A stretch of 6,896 nucleotides of DNA, taken from assembly GCA_050114795.1 (NCBI GenBank), contig JASFRS010000132.1, positions 1 through 6,896 of the forward strand. Direction: 5' to 3'. The position numbers and the translations under genes were made by a program. Within the stretch, counting starts at the first letter, position 1; each line of letters opens with the position of its first letter. Source of the stretch: JASFRS01 sp050114795 (GTDB lineage: Bacteria; Pseudomonadota; Alphaproteobacteria; Sphingomonadales; CAKZYD01). The notes beneath the pieces were generated by a model. The model saw only the letters and a program-made list of their open reading frames with translations, was not told the origin of the DNA and did not search any database. Of the stretch, positions 1-5,964 are shown piece after piece.

Positions 1-909
1 TTTCAATGCTGCGATATAGAGCAGCGCCCGCGCTGCCTCTAAATCCGTAGCCATGTCCGCTAGCGTAAATTGGGTGTTTTGGAAATCCGCAATTGCCTTG
101 CCAAATTGGCGCCGGTCTTTGACATAAGTAACAGCGTCATCCAGGCAGCGCTGCGCACCACCCAAAGAACAAGCACCAATGTTCAACCGGCCGCCATCAA
201 GCCCGGCCATAGCGATTTTAAAGCCGTCGCCCTCTTTGCCGACTAAATTGGATTTAGGCACACGGACCTCATCAAACATCACCTGCGCCGTTGGCTGAGA
301 ATGCCAGCCCAATTTGCGTTCATTGGCGCCAAAAGATACGCCCTTCATATCTTTTTCTATGACCAGACAGGAAATGCCTTTAGGCCCGTCCTCACCTGTG
401 CGCACCATGGTTACATAGACTTCATTGGCTCCTGCCCCTGAAATAAAGGCCTTAGAGCCACTGACCACATAATCATCACCATCAGAGACCGCCCGCGTTT
501 TCAAAGCCGCAGCGTCTGAGCCTGAACCAGGCTCCGTCAGGCAATAGCTGGCGATGTCTTCCATTGTAATCAGCCGCGGCAAATAACGGCTTTTGACTTC
601 ATCAGAGCCAAAAGTGTCAATCATCCAAGATGACATATTGTGAATGGAAATGAAGGCGGATGTTGAAGCACAACCATAGGCCATAGCTTCCATAATCAGT
701 GCAGATTCCAAGCGACCAAGGCCAATACCACCGGATTCTTCACTGACATAGATAGAGCCAAAACCCAGTTCAGCCGCCTGTTGGATAACATCACGCGGGA
801 AATGATGTTTTTCATCCCATTCCGCTGCATAAGGGGTGATAGCATCCGCAGTGAATTTACGCGCCATATCCTGTATAGCGGCTTGTTCCTCAGTTAATTT
901 ATAGTCCAT
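1..909 (-). CDS. Acyl-CoA dehydrogenase, isobutyryl-CoA dehydrogenase (ACAD8)-like; C-terminus cut by window edge
   Basis: The frame is open from an ATG at 909-907 to the left edge, giving 303 residues, MDYKLTEEQAAIQDMARK onward. Visible family marks are the acyl-CoA dehydrogenase signature CLTEPGSGSDAA (residues 123-134), SGSKAFISGAG (150-160), GWHSQPT (201-207), GLDGGRLNIGACSLG (about 237-250), and the FAD/dimer segment RRQFGKAIADFQ followed by QFTLADMAT. The combination with SAFISIHNMSSWMID closely resembles ACAD8, which oxidises isobutyryl-CoA to methacrylyl-CoA in valine breakdown with FAD and passes electrons to ETF in the cytoplasm. The substrate is inferred from resemblance; 2-methylbutyryl- or short straight-chain acyl-CoA is possible. 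The catalytic glutamate of this branch lies near residue 370, beyond the window. AGAGG at 919-915 lies five bases upstream of the ATG and supports this start. The TerB-like gene lies upstream on the same strand. Confidence 0.93.
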   Translation of the reverse strand, partial: MDYKLTEEQAAIQDMARKFTADAITPYAAEWDEKHHFPRDVIQQAAELGFGSIYVSEESGGIGLGRLESALIMEAMAYGCASTSAFISIHNMSSWMIDTFGSDEVKSRYLPRLITMEDIASYCLTEPGSGSDAAALKTRAVSDGDDYVVSGSKAFISGAGANEVYVTMVRTGEDGPKGISCLVIEKDMKGVSFGANERKLGWHSQPTAQVMFDEVRVPKSNLVGKEGDGFKIAMAGLDGGRLNIGACSLGGAQRCLDDAVTYVKDRRQFGKAIADFQNTQFTLADMATDLEAARALLYIAALK

Positions 910-931
910 TTAAACCTCTAAAAGCATGATT

Positions 932-966
932 ATAGACGCAGCGCACGCTCACCGCGCTGCGTCTAT
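932..966 (-). repeat. 13-bp perfect inverted repeat (hairpin) between the TerB-like and acyl-CoA dehydrogenase genes
   Basis: The arms 932-944 (ATAGACGCAGCGC) and 954-966 (GCGCTGCGTCTAT) are exact reverse complements around a 9-base loop. The hairpin starts 11 bases after the TerB-like stop and ends about 22 bases before the dehydrogenase start. On the minus strand it is followed by AATCATGCTTTTAGAGG, so there is no clean U-tract directly after the stem. It may be a weak or factor-assisted terminator of the TerB-like gene, an mRNA 3'-end stabiliser, or an intercistronic structure in an operon. The sequence alone does not decide between these. Confidence 0.7.
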
Positions 967-977
967 CTTAATCAGCT

Positions 978-1412
978 TCACGCGATGAGGCCTGCCACGT
1001 CGGCATAAGATACGTTTAACGCTTTTACGACCGTATTGAAAAACTCAATTTCATTTGGACTGATATTTTCATCAGCTTTCACCAATGCGACCAACGCTTT
1101 TACAATGTCCCGACGGCTTTCAATACTCAGCACAGTAGCAGCGCGTGAGACATTGCGCTGTAACGGCATAGTTTCAAATAGGTCCGAGCGCGCGGCATGC
1201 TGAAATTCCGCCACACTGAGGTTCTCCCCGGTGTGTTTGCAATAAAGCTCCTGCGCTTTCGCAACCTCTTCATCAGCCACATTACGATCAGCATAAGCCG
1301 CGCGCGCCAAAGTCAGAAGAAGGGTTTCACGATATAATTCTTGCTGTTGTTCTTCAGAAACAGACCCACCGCCCAAAAGATGAATTAGAACATTTAAAGT
1401 CGAAACCGGCAT
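978..1412 (-). CDS. TerB-family (tellurite-resistance TerB-like) small helical protein
   Basis: This encodes a 144-residue soluble, mostly helical protein with no signal peptide or membrane segment. Two halves show the TerB-like pattern of acidic helical hairpins: ETLLLTLARAAYADRNVADEE near the N-terminus and IVKALVALVKADENISPNEIE with FFNTVVKAL near the C-terminus. Both have the [A/K]-x-A-D-x-x-[V/I]-[A/S] run typical of TerB/DjlA-type domains. In this superfamily the acidic residues are linked to metal binding or membrane-stress responses, but solo TerB proteins mostly lack a demonstrated function, and tellurite resistance should not be assumed. The frame could begin at a GTG at 1418, but GGAGG at 1423-1419 sits six bases before the ATG at 1412, so the ATG is preferred. 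No other ter genes are visible. It lies upstream of the acyl-CoA dehydrogenase on the same strand, separated by a hairpin. Confidence 0.82.
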   Translation of the reverse strand: MPVSTLNVLIHLLGGGSVSEEQQQELYRETLLLTLARAAYADRNVADEEVAKAQELYCKHTGENLSVAEFQHAARSDLFETMPLQRNVSRAATVLSIESRRDIVKALVALVKADENISPNEIEFFNTVVKALNVSYADVAGLIA

Positions 1413-1418
1413 ATACAC

Positions 1419-1423
1419 CCTCC
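1419..1423 (-). promoter_or_regulatory. Strong Shine-Dalgarno that decides the TerB-like start
   Basis: The minus strand reads GGGAGGGTGTATATG here. A full GGAGG core with six bases to the ATG at 1412 fits initiation at the ATG. A start at the in-frame GTG (1418-1416) would leave no spacing after the core. Confidence 0.75.
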
Positions 1424-1440
1424 CATTTCACCAGCAATGC

Positions 1441-1446
1441 ATCATA
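1441..1446 (-). promoter_or_regulatory. Possible -10 element for the TerB-like gene
   Basis: TATGAT on the minus strand matches five of six bases of a sigma-70-type -10 and lies 28 bases upstream of the preferred ATG. No convincing -35 is seen at 16-18 bases upstream, so this is a weak call. Confidence 0.22.
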
Positions 1447-1516
1447 ACCACTTAAATCGTGAGAAGAAACGATCTATTTCATGCATCTACAATACCTATT
1501 TGATAGATTCAGTACA

Positions 1517-1546
1517 TTGACATTTACATGGTAAAGCATCCACTAT
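1517..1546 (+). promoter_or_regulatory. Possible promoter for the small exported protein
   Basis: A perfect TTGACA (-35 consensus) lies at 1517-1522. The best-spaced -10 candidate is CACTAT at 1541-1546 with an 18-base spacer, a poor match. It is in the right place, with about 32 bases between the -10 and the ATG at 1579. It shares the 166-bp divergent spacer with the TerB-like gene, which holds no other gene that I can see. Confidence 0.35.
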
Positions 1547-1578
1547 TTACGGGTTATTTCTAATTTTGGGGATAAGAC

Positions 1579-1986
1579 ATGAAATCGAAAGTCGCCGTGG
1601 CATGTATGATAACCGGAGTAATGTTCAGCAATAACGTCTGGGCAGTTGACCATGGATGCGGCCCACGCCCAATGGCACCGGAGCTTTTCGATCCACAATC
1701 AGCCGACCGTGACCAGGTAATGGCGAATAAAGCGTCTTTCGAGAAATATCAGGCCGCAAACACAGTCTATCTCGATTGTATCGAAGCCTATGCGAAATCT
1801 GACACTTTCTCTGCCCAGGCCCAAGATGAAATTAATGCACAAACTGCTGAGCTAAATAGGGAGCTTCAAGCGGTCATGGCGGAAGAACAAGCCTATGCCG
1901 ATTCTTTCAACGCCAATGCAAGGACCTGGGTGGAAGTACAGCGGGCAGCTAGAACTGCAACAGAAGAAGAAACGCCCAATCCTTAA
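1579..1986 (+). CDS. Small exported protein of unknown function with two cysteines and a helical C-terminal half
   Basis: I do not recognise a family. The 135-residue product begins with a Sec-type signal peptide: MKSK, a hydrophobic stretch to about residue 17, then NNVWA with likely cleavage after Ala22. The mature part opens with HGCGPRPMAP (Cys27) and has a second cysteine in YLDCIEAY (Cys67), so a disulfide in the periplasm is plausible. Residues about 75-125 are rich in A, E, Q and N and look like long amphipathic helices, perhaps a short coiled coil. The C-terminal tail is acidic and polar. GGGG at 1568-1571 lies seven bases before the ATG and serves as ribosome binding site. The gene converges on the M24 peptidase gene, sharing the bases of the stop codons. 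The signal peptide, coherent composition and RBS argue for a real gene; the role is unknown. Confidence 0.75.
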   Translation: MKSKVAVACMITGVMFSNNVWAVDHGCGPRPMAPELFDPQSADRDQVMANKASFEKYQAANTVYLDCIEAYAKSDTFSAQAQDEINAQTAELNRELQAVMAEEQAYADSFNANARTWVEVQRAARTATEEETPNP

Positions 1987-3230
1987 ACCGGACGTTCAAT
2001 CGTTGATTGCGGCTCGCTGAAATACTGCGGGCCGTTTTGCGTCATGTAGAAACAGTCCTCCATACGCACCCCGAATTCATTGAAAATATAAATCCCCGGT
2101 TCATTGGAAAAACACATGCGCTGTTGCAGTTTTGCGGTCTCGCCCTGCACCAAATTAATCGGTTCATGGCCGTCCATACCAATGCCATGACCCGTACGAT
2201 GCGAAAGGCCCGGCGTTTGATATCCCGGCCCATAGCCCAAGCTTTCATAATAACCGCGAACAGCATCATCCACCTTACCTGCTGCCACGCCCAATTGCGC
2301 TGCTTCCATGACAATATCCTGGCCTCGACGCACGGTTTGCCAGACATCTCTTTGCTTTTTCGTCGGCTCACCAAATACGAAGGTGCGCGAAATATCTGAT
2401 TGATAATCTTCGAAGGAACAACCGCAATCCATTAGAATAATTGACCCTTCCCGAACGATTTGAGGCTGCGTCGTACCATGGGGATAAGCACTGGCCTCAT
2501 TCAGCAACGCCAAAGAGAATTCAGGTGTGCCACCCAAAGAGCGCGTTGCGTCATTCATCAGTGCTGAAACATCATTTGGCAGCATGCCCCTTTCAATTCT
2601 AGGGTACGTCCTTGCATAGGCTGCTAATGTGATGTCGTTAGCAGCCTGCATGAGAGCCAGCTCCGCATCCGTTTTAAACATGCGACAGCCATTAACCAAT
2701 GCATCTCCCATCGAGATTTCAAGACTGCTGAAAACAGCACTCAAGCCTTGAGACACGAAATAACGTGAATAAGGATCGATAGCGACGTGCGGGCTTGAGT
2801 AACCGCGGTCTTTTAAAAATCCCACTATTTTCTCAAACGGGTTTTCATTTTCATTCCAGGTCCGTACATCAGCTATAATTTCCAGACTTTCACGTATGGA
2901 AGGCTCTTCAAAATAAGGTGTCACGACACTAGGGTAGCCCTCTTTAGGGATGACGAGGGCGGTCAGCCTTTCACTGCGCCACCAGCGCAAGCCGGAGAAA
3001 TAAATCATCGTAGAGCCGGGCTCGATGACCAATGCATCAATGCCTGCGTCCTGCATCAACGCTTGCACTTTTTGCACACGCGCCCCTCTTTCACGACGAC
3101 TTATAGGCTTCGCACTGGAGACCCGAGGTAGGATATCGCCTTGCGCCAAAGCCTGGTTCAATATTGTCGGGCCAAGCAAAGCACCCGCCGCACTCAGTTT
3201 CAGGAAATCACGCTTATCAAATTTCATCAT
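1983..3230 (-). CDS. Exported M24-family metallopeptidase (Xaa-Pro dipeptidase/aminopeptidase-like) with Tat-like signal
   Basis: The 415-residue protein has the N-terminal creatinase/prolidase-like domain (about 45-175) and the C-terminal pita-bread M24 domain (about 185-405). All five usual metal ligands are visible: Asp268 (LMDCG), Asp279 (QSDISRTF), His348 (RTGHGIG), Glu377 (SNEPGIY) and Glu391 (RMEDCF). His251 (YPHGTTQ) and His355 (GHEP) fit the active-site histidines. A dinuclear-metal peptidase cleaving Xaa-Pro bonds is likely; creatinase-type or other C-N hydrolysis is possible. The N-terminus, DKRDFLKLSAAGALLG then QALAQ, looks like a Tat signal with Lys-Arg in place of Arg-Arg and probable cleavage after Ala29, implying a periplasmic or surface enzyme. 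An in-frame TGA lies just upstream, so the start is the ATG at 3230 or the next one at 3227; the ribosome site is weak. It is divergent from the monooxygenase gene. Confidence 0.92.
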   Translation of the reverse strand: MMKFDKRDFLKLSAAGALLGPTILNQALAQGDILPRVSSAKPISRRERGARVQKVQALMQDAGIDALVIEPGSTMIYFSGLRWWRSERLTALVIPKEGYPSVVTPYFEEPSIRESLEIIADVRTWNENENPFEKIVGFLKDRGYSSPHVAIDPYSRYFVSQGLSAVFSSLEISMGDALVNGCRMFKTDAELALMQAANDITLAAYARTYPRIERGMLPNDVSALMNDATRSLGGTPEFSLALLNEASAYPHGTTQPQIVREGSIILMDCGCSFEDYQSDISRTFVFGEPTKKQRDVWQTVRRGQDIVMEAAQLGVAAGKVDDAVRGYYESLGYGPGYQTPGLSHRTGHGIGMDGHEPINLVQGETAKLQQRMCFSNEPGIYIFNEFGVRMEDCFYMTQNGPQYFSEPQSTIERPV

Positions 3231-3313
3231 AACCCATACTCATATTTGAGGGCTTGGCGCATGAGGGACAAGTCCGTTAAAGTTATCAAAACACATAACA
3301 GATTGGACGCGTA

Positions 3314-4795
3314 ATGGACAGTCAAGGGGTGAGTGAGAATCTCCTCGATGCAATCATCATAGGGGCCGGCATGTCAGGCATTTGCGCAGCCTATCAGTTG
3401 AAAAAGGCTGGATACAAGGACCTCGTCATTCTTGAGAAATCAGATGGTGTAGGTGGAACCTGGCATGACAATATCTATCCCGGCAGCGGCTGTGACGTGC
3501 CATCGCACCTTTATTCCTACTCTTTCGCGCTCAACCCGAATTGGAGCCGGGTGTTTTCGCGTCAGGATGAAATCAAAGCCTATTTTGAAAAATGCGTTGA
3601 TGATTTCGGTTTACGCCCTGCGCTTGAATTAAATACCGAGGTAGCATCGGCGCAATTCGATGACACCAGCCAAACCTGGCGGGTCGAAGCAAAAGACGGG
3701 CGCAAATGGCATTCTCGCTATATCGTAATGGGCGTTGGTCAGTTAAACCGCCCACAAATCCCCGCCCTCCCCGGCCTTGAAAATTTCCAGGGACCCAAGT
3801 TTCACAGCGCGCGTTGGGACTTTAACGTGGATTTAAAAGGCAAAAACGTCGCCGTTGTGGGAACAGGGGCCAGCGCTGTGCAGTTCGTACCTGAAGTTGC
3901 GAAGGAGGCCGCAACTGTTCACCTTTTCCAACGTTCCCCCAATTGGATGATCGCACGAGGTGACAAAGCCTATAAGCCCTGGGTTAAGTGGATGTTCCGC
4001 CATATTCCAGGCTTGATGCGGCTTTATCGTAGCTGGATTTACTGGAAATTGGAGGCCCGTTTTGCAGGCTTCCATAAAGGCGCACTTATCGGCCATGTGT
4101 TAAAGGCTGAAGCCAGTAAAACTTTGAACCGGGAAATTAAAGACCCGGACTTAAAAGCAAAGCTCACACCTGACTTTCCTGTGGGGTGCAAGCGCATCCT
4201 CATCTCCGATGATTATTACGCCGCTTTGGCCCAAGATCATGTGTCTGTCATCACAAGCCCGATCAAAAACATCGAAGCAAATGCTGTTGTGACAGAGGAT
4301 GGCACACGCCATCCCACGGATGTTATGATTTTCGGCACAGGCTTTAAAACCACAGGTTTTCTTGCACCCATGGAAATTACAGGACATGGGGGCAAAAAGC
4401 TCGACGATGTCTGGCAAGACGGGGCGGAAGCTTTTCGCGGGACGACCGTGTCCGGCTTTCCGAATATGTTCATCCTTTACGGCCCAAATACCAATTTAGG
4501 GCATAACTCCATCATCTTCATGGTTGAACGACAGGTGGAATATATGATGAAACTGCTGCACCGCATGAAACACCTTGGTGCCGCCAGTGTCGACGTCAAA
4601 AAAGATGTGATGGACCGCTATAACGCGGACGTTCAAGAACAGTTGAAAAATTCAGTCTGGGACGCAGACTGTGGGAACTGGTACAAGACCAAAAGCGGCA
4701 AAATCACCAATAACTGGCCTAGCTGGACAGTGGCCTATTGGTGGACAATGCGTCAACCGGATTATACGGCGTTTGAATTTGCAAAGAAGGATTAG
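3314..4795 (+). CDS. Type I Baeyer-Villiger-like flavin monooxygenase (FAD/NADPH)
   Basis: The 493-residue protein carries the N-terminal FAD Rossmann motif GAGMSG (17-22), then GGTWHDNIYPGSGCDVPSH (47-65). The Baeyer-Villiger fingerprint F-x-G-x3-H-x3-W-[P/D] appears as Phe158, Gly160, His164, Trp168, Asp169. A second nucleotide-binding motif, GTGASA (183-188), is for NADPH, and the late motif FGTGFKTTGF (340-349) is also present. The C-terminal ILYGPNTNLGHNSIIF resembles the branch that includes 4-hydroxyacetophenone monooxygenase-type enzymes. Such cytoplasmic enzymes insert one oxygen atom from O2 next to a carbonyl, making esters or lactones. The substrate cannot be read from sequence, and an N- or S-oxidising relative is possible. 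A weak GGA precedes the ATG. It is the first gene of an apparent two-gene unit with the EVE-domain gene, whose ribosome site lies in its last codons. Confidence 0.93.
   Translation: MDSQGVSENLLDAIIIGAGMSGICAAYQLKKAGYKDLVILEKSDGVGGTWHDNIYPGSGCDVPSHLYSYSFALNPNWSRVFSRQDEIKAYFEKCVDDFGLRPALELNTEVASAQFDDTSQTWRVEAKDGRKWHSRYIVMGVGQLNRPQIPALPGLENFQGPKFHSARWDFNVDLKGKNVAVVGTGASAVQFVPEVAKEAATVHLFQRSPNWMIARGDKAYKPWVKWMFRHIPGLMRLYRSWIYWKLEARFAGFHKGALIGHVLKAEASKTLNREIKDPDLKAKLTPDFPVGCKRILISDDYYAALAQDHVSVITSPIKNIEANAVVTEDGTRHPTDVMIFGTGFKTTGFLAPMEITGHGGKKLDDVWQDGAEAFRGTTVSGFPNMFILYGPNTNLGHNSIIFMVERQVEYMMKLLHRMKHLGAASVDVKKDVMDRYNADVQEQLKNSVWDADCGNWYKTKSGKITNNWPSWTVAYWWTMRQPDYTAFEFAKKD
4787..4791 (+). promoter_or_regulatory. 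Ribosome binding site of the EVE gene inside the end of the monooxygenase gene
   Basis: AAGGA overlaps the last lysine and aspartate codons of the monooxygenase and lies seven bases before the ATG at 4799. Only three bases separate the stop (4793-4795) from that ATG, so cotranscription and translational coupling are likely. Confidence 0.65.
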
Positions 4796-4798
4796 AAA

Positions 4799-5200
4799 AT
4801 GGCCAAATGGCTGGTGAAATCAGAGCCCTTTAAATACAGTTGGGATGATATGGTCCGTGATGGCACCACCCATTGGGACGGCGTGCGCAATTATCAGGCG
4901 CTGAACAATATGCGTGCGATGAAAAAAGGCGATCTGGCCTTTTTCTACCATTCAAATGAAGGCAAAGAAATTGTCGGCATTGTCGAAATCGTCAAAGAAT
5001 TTTACCCTGATCCTAATGATGAACGCTCCGGCCTCGTGGATGTCAAAGCCCATAAAGCGGTGCCCAACCCAGTGACGCTAAAAGCGATCAAAGCGGATGA
5101 AGGCCTGCATGATATCGCCCTTGTGCGCCAATCACGGCTGTCTGTGATGCCCATTGATGACGAAAGCTGGGACAAGCTGTCCAAAATGGGTGGGCTTTAA
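4799..5200 (+). CDS. EVE-domain protein (PUA/ASCH-like fold, THYN1 family)
   Basis: The 133-residue protein consists of a single EVE domain with no signal peptide. The family marks are KWLVKSEP (3-10), HWDGVRNYQALNNMR (25-39), MKKGDLAFFYHSN (41-53) and FYPDP (68-72), with a conserved C-terminal LVRQSRLSVMPI (108-119). EVE domains share the fold of PUA and YTH domains and have an aromatic pocket that, in studied members, reads modified bases in nucleic acid. Here Trp26, Tyr32 and Phe49 are pocket candidates by position. The exact ligand of small bacterial stand-alone EVE proteins is not settled. Length is typical. It lies three bases after the Baeyer-Villiger-like gene and shares the bases of its stop codon with the decayed MocR gene on the other strand. 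The metabolic neighbour does not explain its role. Confidence 0.92.
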   Translation: MAKWLVKSEPFKYSWDDMVRDGTTHWDGVRNYQALNNMRAMKKGDLAFFYHSNEGKEIVGIVEIVKEFYPDPNDERSGLVDVKAHKAVPNPVTLKAIKADEGLHDIALVRQSRLSVMPIDDESWDKLSKMGGL

Positions 5201-5814
5201 GACGCCATCGCCTGTTTGATAATCTGAACAAAATCACCTGCCTTAGATGTCAGTTCTTCAACGGTGTTGGAACAATAACCAACCAGTAGGCCCGGGTGCT
5301 TCATGGGCATGAAACAATAATCCGAAAGAGGTGGGCAATCGATACCCGCCTCTTTCAACGACTTTGACAAAGCGAGTTCATCCACATGCTGAGGCAGATA
5401 AACCGCGATTTGCATACCTGATTCATGGTTTTTGAACTGAACGGCTTTCGCCAGCGGGCCTTTCAGCAGGTTGATGACGACAGCTCTGCTCTGCGCTCCG
5501 CATAATATCGGCGCATTCGCTTCAGATGTTTTGAGAATTCTCCATCCCTGAGAAATAGCGCCAAAGGCCTCTGAACTGGCGAGGCCGCTTTTGAAGGGTA
5601 ATTCCTCAAACCCTTATGAAAAATCTCAACAAGGGCTTTGGGTATAACCACATAGCCCAATTTCAGACCTGTAGAGAATATCTTAGAAAAGCTCCCCACA
5701 TAAAGACAGCGACCCGCATGGTCATAAGCCGTCATTGCAGGAATTGGTGGGCCTGAAAATCGAAATTCGCTATCGAAATCATCGTTCAATCAACCTCGCG
5801 TCCTGAGCTTCCGC
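5197..5814 (-). pseudogene. Remnant of a MocR/PdxR-type (GntR-aminotransferase) transcriptional regulator, truncated and frameshifted
   Basis: Only the C-terminal part of the aminotransferase-like domain survives, about 200 of the usual 450-500 residues. The winged-helix DNA-binding domain is gone. The upstream piece (to about 5463) reads DDFDSEFRFSGPPIPAM, YVGSFSKIFSTGLKLGYVV and HLKRMRRYYAERRAEL. The PLP-lysine position is kept (codon 5684-5682). It then shifts frame near 5484-5478 into VVINLLKGPLAKAV, MQIAVYLPQHVDE, PPLSDYCFMPMKHPGLLVGY and a TAA at 5199-5197. Crossing that point needs one missing or two extra bases. A second shift is likely near 5787-5785: another frame upstream reads AEAQDARLIE, which joins DDFDSEF if one base is dropped and restores the usual E-D-D-[YF]-D-S-E-F motif. 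No ATG and no intact frame of expected length exist. Intact relatives are PLP-sensing regulators, often divergent from a vitamin-B6-related gene. Sequencing indels could explain the shifts but not the lost N-terminal half. Confidence 0.85.
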
Positions 5815-5964
5815 TCAGTGGACGATGAAGGGGATTATAAATTACCCATTTGGGCCGGTCACATTCCCCTGCGAACACATGCGCAGGAGCCGATTGCTGA
5901 TCCCAAAAACCTTGATGGTGTCGAGATGCCTGAACATCTCAGACACCACCTATTCAAGACCTAG
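5815..5964 (+). pseudogene. C-terminal remnant of a pyridoxamine-5'-phosphate-oxidase-like FMN-binding protein
   Basis: An open stretch with no plausible start reads SVDDEGDYKLP, then IWAGHIPLRTHAQEPIADP, then NLDGVEMPEHLRHHLFKT and a TAG at 5962-5964. The D-[DE]-E-x-D-Y-x-L-P-[IV]-W-A-G-x-[IVL]-P-L-R run followed by EP-x-x-D-P is what I expect at the C-terminus of the roughly 200-residue PPOX-like family. Only about 50 codons remain, so the FMN-binding barrel is missing. The left limit is approximate because family resemblance fades at the junction with the MocR remnant. The stop shares bases with the stop of the FadL-type gene on the other strand. Identification is from memory of the family pattern and is less secure than that of the MocR fragment. 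Confidence 0.65.
5916..5948 (-). terminator. Possible hairpin terminator downstream of the FadL-type gene
   Basis: The arms 5916-5928 (TGGTGTCGAGATG) and 5935-5948 (CATCTCAGACACCA) pair over 13 bp with one bulged base (5941) and a 6-base loop. On the minus strand the stem begins 12 bases after the stop at 5961, and it is followed by TCAAGG and then five T (5909-5905). The T run is a little too far from the stem for a textbook terminator. The hairpin lies inside the PPOX-like remnant. Confidence 0.4.

Noticed and set aside
1456..1473. ATCGT...ACGAT inverted repeat in the divergent spacer as an operator
   Set aside because: It has only five paired bases around an eight-base centre, which is expected by chance, and no second copy is seen nearby.
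1603..1605. Cys9 of the small exported protein as a lipoprotein lipobox
   Set aside because: The cysteine comes too early, before a hydrophobic core of normal length, and a normal signal peptidase I site (VWA) follows at residue 22.
2007..2399. Plus-strand open frame opposite the M24 peptidase
   Set aside because: It lies wholly inside the well-supported peptidase gene on the other strand, and its product has no recognisable pattern.
3254..3282. TTGGCG with TTAAAG 17 bases downstream as a promoter of the monooxygenase
   Set aside because: The spacing is right but the -10 match is only three of six bases, too weak to list.
4151..4473. Minus-strand open frames opposite the monooxygenase
   Set aside because: They are antisense to a conserved region (GCKR, FGTGF and YGPNTN motifs) and have no ribosome site or family resemblance.
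5463..5484. Programmed frameshift in the MocR gene
   Set aside because: The gene also lacks its start, its DNA-binding half and probably one more base-pair-level frame match, so decay or sequencing error is the simpler explanation.
5463..5789. The stretch 5463-5789 as an independent small gene
   Set aside because: Its apparent start is a TTG directly after a TGA, in the middle of the conserved E-D-D-[YF]-D-S-E-F motif, so it is an internal fragment.
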